In this document: one piece after another, positions 7,005-10,000 of the stretch | Layout: the number at the start of each line of letters is the position of its first letter | Numbering within the stretch: position 1 is the first letter of the stretch | NCBI GenBank assembly: GCA_030674155.1 | Contig: CM060334.1 | Location: 13,999,820 to 14,009,819, forward strand | Length of the DNA: 10,000 nucleotides | DNA from: Stramonita haemastoma | Lineage: Eukaryota > Mollusca > Gastropoda > Neogastropoda > Muricidae | Reading direction: 5' to 3' | Notes under the pieces: model-generated | The model's input: only the letters and a program-made list of their open reading frames with translations | Databases searched by the model: none | Told to the model about the DNA's origin: nothing | Program-made: the position numbers and the translations under genes

Positions 7005-7062
7005 GTCCACAGGACGCAGACGAGATTTGAACTCGTGTCCCGCGATTTTCTGCCCGTTAGGA
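7005..7062 (-). pseudogene. Truncated tRNA-like 3' half (T arm with B box)
   Basis: Read on the minus strand, ACGAG (7036-7032), loop TTCAAAT (7031-7025) and CTCGT (7024-7020) form a perfect 5-bp, 7-nt T arm. GAGTTCAAATC matches the internal B box (GWTCRANNC) of tRNA genes. Upstream on the same strand, CCTAACGGGCAG resembles the 3' side of an anticodon arm. The stretch between it and the T arm is longer than a normal variable loop, and there is no D arm or 5' acceptor strand. Downstream CTGCGTC could be an acceptor 3' strand with no partner. It is therefore not a functional tRNA. It is either a tRNA pseudogene or the truncated head of a second SINE next to the copy at 7141-7300. The plus-strand sequence GGAC (7012-7015) also pairs with GTCC (7037-7040), extending the hairpin past a 4-nt bulge. 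Confidence 0.5.
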
Positions 7063-7140
7063 TTTTTTTGTTTATTTTTCTGCGAGAGATCGAGCCTACT
7101 TTTCACAAAAGCATATCAGGTTTTGAAGAGTGTATATGAT

Positions 7141-7300
7141 CGGGGCTTCGGTTTGTAATCTCATCCAAAGGACTTTCGGAGGGGCGAGGAGTCAGTATTG
7201 ATGTTACCTCCAGGGGACGGACGATTCGTACCCAAGCTCGATCCCGGAATCGACAGATCGCTGAGCGCAGCTCTCTAACCATAGAGCTATGCCCCTCCCC
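7141..7300 (-). mobile_element. Degraded tRNA-derived SINE, head plus central domain
   Basis: On the minus strand the element opens with AGGGGCATAGCTCTATGG from about 7296. T-A-GCTC, a TATGGTTA-like D loop and GAGAGC follow the layout of a tRNA D arm and A box. GTCGATTCCGG and GGATCGAGC follow as B-box-like stretches (about 7254-7236). The central domain at 7229-7141 then matches 5998-6085 in the other copy: ACGAAT, CTGGAG-TAAC, CTGACTCC, AAAGTC, GGATGAGA and AAACCGA. After about 7141 homology stops and the 3' hairpin module is absent. The tRNA-like part has mismatches in its D and anticodon stems, so it is a fossil head, not a tRNA gene. This copy supplies the head missing from the plus-strand copy. 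Confidence 0.6.
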
Positions 7301-7392
7301 TTTAGGACCTAAATTCAGTTATTTTTCGTCTAGGCTACAAATCCCATCCCTACGGGCGGAGAGCTGCTAACCACCGTCCAATAATCATCTTG

Positions 7393-7409
7393 TGGACACC
7401 TTGTGTCCA
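7393..7409. repeat. 7-bp hairpin with CTT triloop
   Basis: TGGACAC, CTT, GTGTCCA form a perfect 7-bp inverted repeat. There is no gene next to it. It could be a chance palindrome or the remnant of a foldback element. Confidence 0.6.
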
Positions 7410-7852
7410 TTGACACGCACGGTCACTCGTGCAGGCAAGATGGTAAAAAAAGAGTCCAGTAATGATTACTTCAGCTTGTGGTGCTAAGTAGGCGTAGCTC
7501 TGGTTTTGTCTTGTCAGTATTGATGTGGTCCATTTTGTTCTTTGTAGAATAAGCATATCAAAAGTATTTGTATGAAAGCATTTTAACGAACTTTTCAAAT
7601 TAACCTTAACTGCAATTACTACAATGTGGTAGAATACAATCTTCCGCAACTTCTCAGCTGCAAACTACGATCATACCAATAAGGATATGGTTTCACATAT
7701 GTACTTGAATTCGTTCTACACATCGCCGCGTAGGCAAAATACGCACATTAATTTAATGGTCTTAAATCACCATCCAAAGGAAAGAAAGCTCGCACAATTC
7801 GCAGATGTCTCCCTATTTAGAAACAGACACAGATATAGGTCTCTGATCGCAT

Positions 7853-7875
7853 GGGAGGTAATCTTATTACCGCCC
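7853..7875. repeat. 10-bp imperfect hairpin with CTT triloop
   Basis: GGG-A-GGTAAT, CTT, ATTACC-G-CCC pair over nine base pairs around one A-G mismatch. The triloop is the same as in the hairpin at 7393-7409. From memory, GGGAGRTAA-type motifs are frequent in molluscan repeats, so it may be a transposon end, but I see no matching inverted terminus or target duplication. Confidence 0.55.
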
Positions 7876-8592
7876 TGTCACACAATGATGTACCAGACCA
7901 AGTTTTACAATACTTCAACTATTTTATGAAGTGCAAAAGCTGATACTTTACCCCTCTTGTACAGACTTTAAATGTTACCAATTTCAAGACAACATTTCTC
8001 AAGATGACTGTACCTATGATGAAAAGACTGACGATTGAATTTCGTTTTAACCGAGTTACCTGCTCTTTCGAAACAATGGATAAAAATTCTGCTTGAACCA
8101 TTATAAATAAAGGTATCTCTGATACCAAATTTAAAGGAATGGCAACAGACATCATTTTAAAAAAAATACTGCTACATTTTAACTAAGAATGGCTGATTCT
8201 AAACAGTAAAGATACAAACTTTTACGAATGCATGCGGAAAATTAACACTCGGGCAAATGCACGTACAGTGAACAAAACCTCAGGTGCATGAAGTACAAAA
8301 AAAAGAACGAAGCCATTAATTATTAGGTTACACATAAGGATTAGTTTATGGCAGTTTTCCTTCTATTTTCATATACCACACTTGCATTCGTACTGCGCGT
8401 ATTAGGCACCCACAGAAATAGAAAAACCACTTTTTTTCAGAAAGACTACCTCTGACTCAAAACTCAGGACAAATACGAACAAAATTGGTGGGATTGATTT
8501 TTTTTTTCATTTTTCAGGAAACAATTACAAATAATATCCAAAATGTAGGTTTGATAGGCTCATCTGAAATCTTTTTAGCCTAACACAAAATC

Positions 8593-8593
8593 A

Positions 8594-8648
<55 letters not shown>

Positions 8649-8663
8649 CCCTCTTCTCTTCTT
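8593..8663. repeat. (CT)n microsatellite, first of the composite array
   Basis: Interrupted CT run with TTCTC and CCTC slips, ending CCCCTCTTCTCTTCTTCG. It precedes core copy A in the same order and orientation as the (CT)n tract at 9712-9788 precedes core copy B. Confidence 0.95.
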
Positions 8664-8712
8664 CGTCAATAACAAGTCATTTGATCTGGAGCAACGAAAT
8701 GTGTATCTATAG

Positions 8713-8905
8713 TGTACGTCAAAGGTGGTAGACGTCTTTAAAGACAATTTGGCGTCAGCGGGAACGTTTCCGTCACAATGTGTTCTAAAATTAAAGACAA
8801 TTCAGGGACAATTTCTGCAATGCCATCGATTGTTACAACAGTGCCATTTCCATTCTAATGTGTCCGAGATGTGCTTTTTTCTGGGTTGGGTAGCTTTGTT
8901 CGAAA
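8713..8905. repeat. Composite tandem repeat, core copy A
   Basis: The core is recognisable from GTACGTCAAAGG (8714-8725) to GGGTAGCTTTGTT near 8903. Its two landmarks, TCACAATGTG starting at 8773 and ATCGATT starting at 8825, are 52 bases apart, exactly as in the other two copies. It aligns with copy B over about 180 bp: GTGT--GTCAAAGGT, TTGGC, AATGTGT, the ACAATTT block, ATCGATT, CCATT, GTGCTTT, GGTTG and GCTT-GTT are all shared in order. A 270-codon frame opens here but gains its length from the following CT translation, and one-base shifts between copies break any common reading frame. Confidence 0.7.
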
Positions 8906-8929
8906 ATTGCTTTCATTTTTATCCATTCA

Positions 8930-9074
8930 TTCACATTTTCTTTCTCTTTGCCAACCTCCCCCCCTCCCCCTCCTCCACCTTTTTTCTTCTTAACCTTTTC
9001 TTATCTTTTAACTTTTGCCTGTCTATCATTCTTTCATCCCTTTTTACAGTTTCTTTTTATTGTTCATTCCTATG

Positions 9075-9076
<2 letters not shown>
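8930..9076. repeat. Pyrimidine-rich low-complexity tract
   Basis: T- and C-rich sequence with CTCCCCCCCTCCCCCTCCTC near 8957-8976 and T6/T5 runs. It leads from core copy A into the next (CT)n tract. A similar T-rich stretch (about 9540-9705) lies between core copy C and the (CT)n tract at 9712. Confidence 0.75.
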
Positions 9077-9077
<1 letters not shown>

Positions 9078-9112
<35 letters not shown>

Positions 9113-9120
9113 CCTCTCTC

Positions 9121-9157
<37 letters not shown>

Positions 9158-9192
9158 TCTCTCTCTCTTTCTTTCTTTCTTCTTTCTTTCTT
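9078..9192. repeat. (CT)n/(TTTC)n microsatellite, second of the composite array
   Basis: CT units with regular CCTCTC and TTCTC interruptions pass into (TTTC)n at about 9166-9192. It precedes core copy C. Confidence 0.96.
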
Positions 9193-9399
9193 GCTTATTT
9201 TCTGCCTATCCTCCCATTCTTTTGCCTTCTTTCAAGCATATCTGATCTAACGTTTTTCCATCCGAACATTTTAATGAGCTGTCCTGAAGTCGGAACATGT
9301 CGGCTGAGGCCAGCGGGCAGACCTCCTGCAGAGCTACAAGCACAGGGAAAGATCAGGCACCACGCAGTCTGCCCAAAATGGCCGTGGGGCAAACAAACA

Positions 9400-9480
9400 A
9401 AAATCTGGATCAGAGTGTGTCCCAAATCAAGGGCAGTTCATGGGCAATTTAACAACATGATATCGATTTTACAGTTGTTC
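9400..9480. repeat. Composite tandem repeat, core copy C
   Basis: TCAGAGTGTG starts at 9410 and ATCGATT at 9462, again 52 bases apart. Over the 27-base block beginning AAAT (about 9424-9450), 21 positions match copy A, and five of the six differences are transitions. Similarity is clear only for this central part. The preceding 9193-9399 is unique and GC-richer (for example GGCTGAGGCCAGCGGGCAGA) and may be an insertion or a strongly diverged left half. Confidence 0.65.
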
Positions 9481-9539
9481 TGTGTCTGTGACTTTTTATT
9501 TGAGCAAATGCTCTCTTCTCTCTATTGTGGAAAATAGTT

Positions 9540-9705
9540 GTATCAAAATGCTTTTTATTTTCTCTTTTTAATTCATTTCTTTTTTTCCTGTTCAGTAGTT
9601 TTCTGTCTTGTTTCTTTTATTTATTTATTCTTGTTTTTTTAAATTTCTGTCTGTTCGTTTTCTTGTTTTTCTCTCTTTTCATTCGCTTTCCTTCTGACAT
9701 TGTTC
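9540..9705. repeat. T-rich low-complexity tract
   Basis: Dominated by T runs with C and few purines (for example TTTATTTATTTATTCTTG near 9618-9635). It corresponds in position to the pyrimidine-rich tract between core A and the second (CT)n block. Confidence 0.7.
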
Positions 9706-9711
9706 ATATTA

Positions 9712-9788
<77 letters not shown>
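9712..9788. repeat. (CT)n microsatellite, third of the composite array
   Basis: Nearly pure CT run with one CCTC slip near 9738-9740. It ends CTACTCCGTGAG, comparable to CTTCTTCGTCAA after the first (CT)n block. Confidence 0.97.
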
Positions 9789-9791
<3 letters not shown>

Positions 9792-9811
9792 CCGTGAGTG
9801 AACAAATTAAT

Positions 9812-10000
9812 CAAGTGTGGACCAAAGGTCTGAGACGACTCAAGCAGAGCTTGGCATCATCAGCAGGTTCATTTTCTGTCAGAATGTGTCTTGTATTCAG
9901 AACAGTTTAGGAAACAATTTAACCCAGACCATCGATTTTAGAACAGTTCCATTGTAAATTCTCTCCCTTACGTGCTTTCCCTCGGTTGACTGGCTTCGTT
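9812..10000. repeat. Composite tandem repeat, core copy B, cut by window edge
   Basis: It starts near GTGTGGACCAAAGGTCTGAG (about 9815-9834) and runs to the last base. Landmarks TCAGAATGTG (9879) and ATCGATT (9931) are 52 bases apart. It is still aligned to copy A at the final GGCTTCGTT, so the copy continues past position 10000. Confidence 0.7.

Larger units (their letters stand above)
7301..8592. other. About 1.3 kb of unique AT-rich DNA, no gene seen
   Basis: Frames of 78 to 99 codons on either strand have no recognisable domain. Two perfect or near-perfect hairpins with CTT triloops occur here and are listed separately. The right part (8160-8592) has several A and T runs. It looks intergenic or intronic. 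Confidence 0.55.

Noticed and set aside
7012..7062. Functional tRNA gene
   Set aside because: Only a T arm and part of an anticodon arm are present. The D arm and the 5' acceptor strand are missing and the variable region is too long.
8470..8592. Possible fourth copy of the right-end core (TTCAGGAAACAATTAC near 8514-8529)
   Set aside because: Only about 15 bases resemble copy B. The ATCGATT landmark at the right offset is absent, and the match falls on AT-rich sequence.
8725..9537. 270-codon plus-strand frame as a possible gene
   Set aside because: It spans two diverged copies of a tandem core and a CT microsatellite. One-base shifts between copies change the frame, and substitutions show no preference for silent codon positions by eye.

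Overview
This window looks like non-coding nuclear DNA from a eukaryote, most likely a metazoan. The signs are very dense simple-sequence repeats, AT-rich unique spacers, diverged tRNA-derived SINE-like pieces, and no dense open reading frames. The SINE central domain contains a GGATGAGA...AAACCGA motif, and its 3' end has an AAGCAC/GTGCTT hairpin followed by a GATTT tail. From memory this resembles retroposons common in gastropod molluscs. That assignment is inference, not a search result. I find no protein-coding gene I can support: every long reading frame is a translation of a microsatellite or minisatellite, or an unsupported chance frame.

Layout from left to right. Positions 1-72 are a (TG)n tract cut by the window edge. 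Positions 350-882 hold a degenerate 26-bp AT-rich minisatellite of about 20 units. Two (TG)n blocks (1257-1385 and 1421-1503) are followed, in the opposite dinucleotide orientation, by (CA)n blocks at 1897-2018 and 3418-3548. Between the CA blocks lie a C19 run and two compound (CTGT)n/(CCGT)n/(CT)n tracts (2624-2790 and 2873-3193). About 1 kb of unique AT-rich DNA follows. Next come a third (CTGT)n tract (4606-4688), a SINE 3'-end fragment (4719-4787) that runs straight into a (CT)39 tract, and a long pyrimidine-rich tail to about 5044.

The middle (5045-8592) is mostly unique sequence with retroposon debris. A SINE-like element lies on the plus strand at 5998-6292. A related, more degraded copy lies on the minus strand at 7141-7300. 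A separate truncated tRNA-like arm lies on the minus strand at 7005-7062. There is also a C22 run and several small perfect hairpins.

The right end (8593-10000) is the most structured part. Three diverged copies of one core, each keeping exactly the same 52-base internal offset between two landmarks, alternate with (CT)n microsatellites. They form a higher-order tandem repeat that probably continues past the window. No genes act together here. What links the features is repeat biology: retroposon tails next to microsatellites, motif-to-motif conversion inside microsatellites, and tandem duplication of microsatellite-plus-flank units. I found no previously undescribed genetic system. The composite tandem array and the inverted SINE pair are the observations most worth following.
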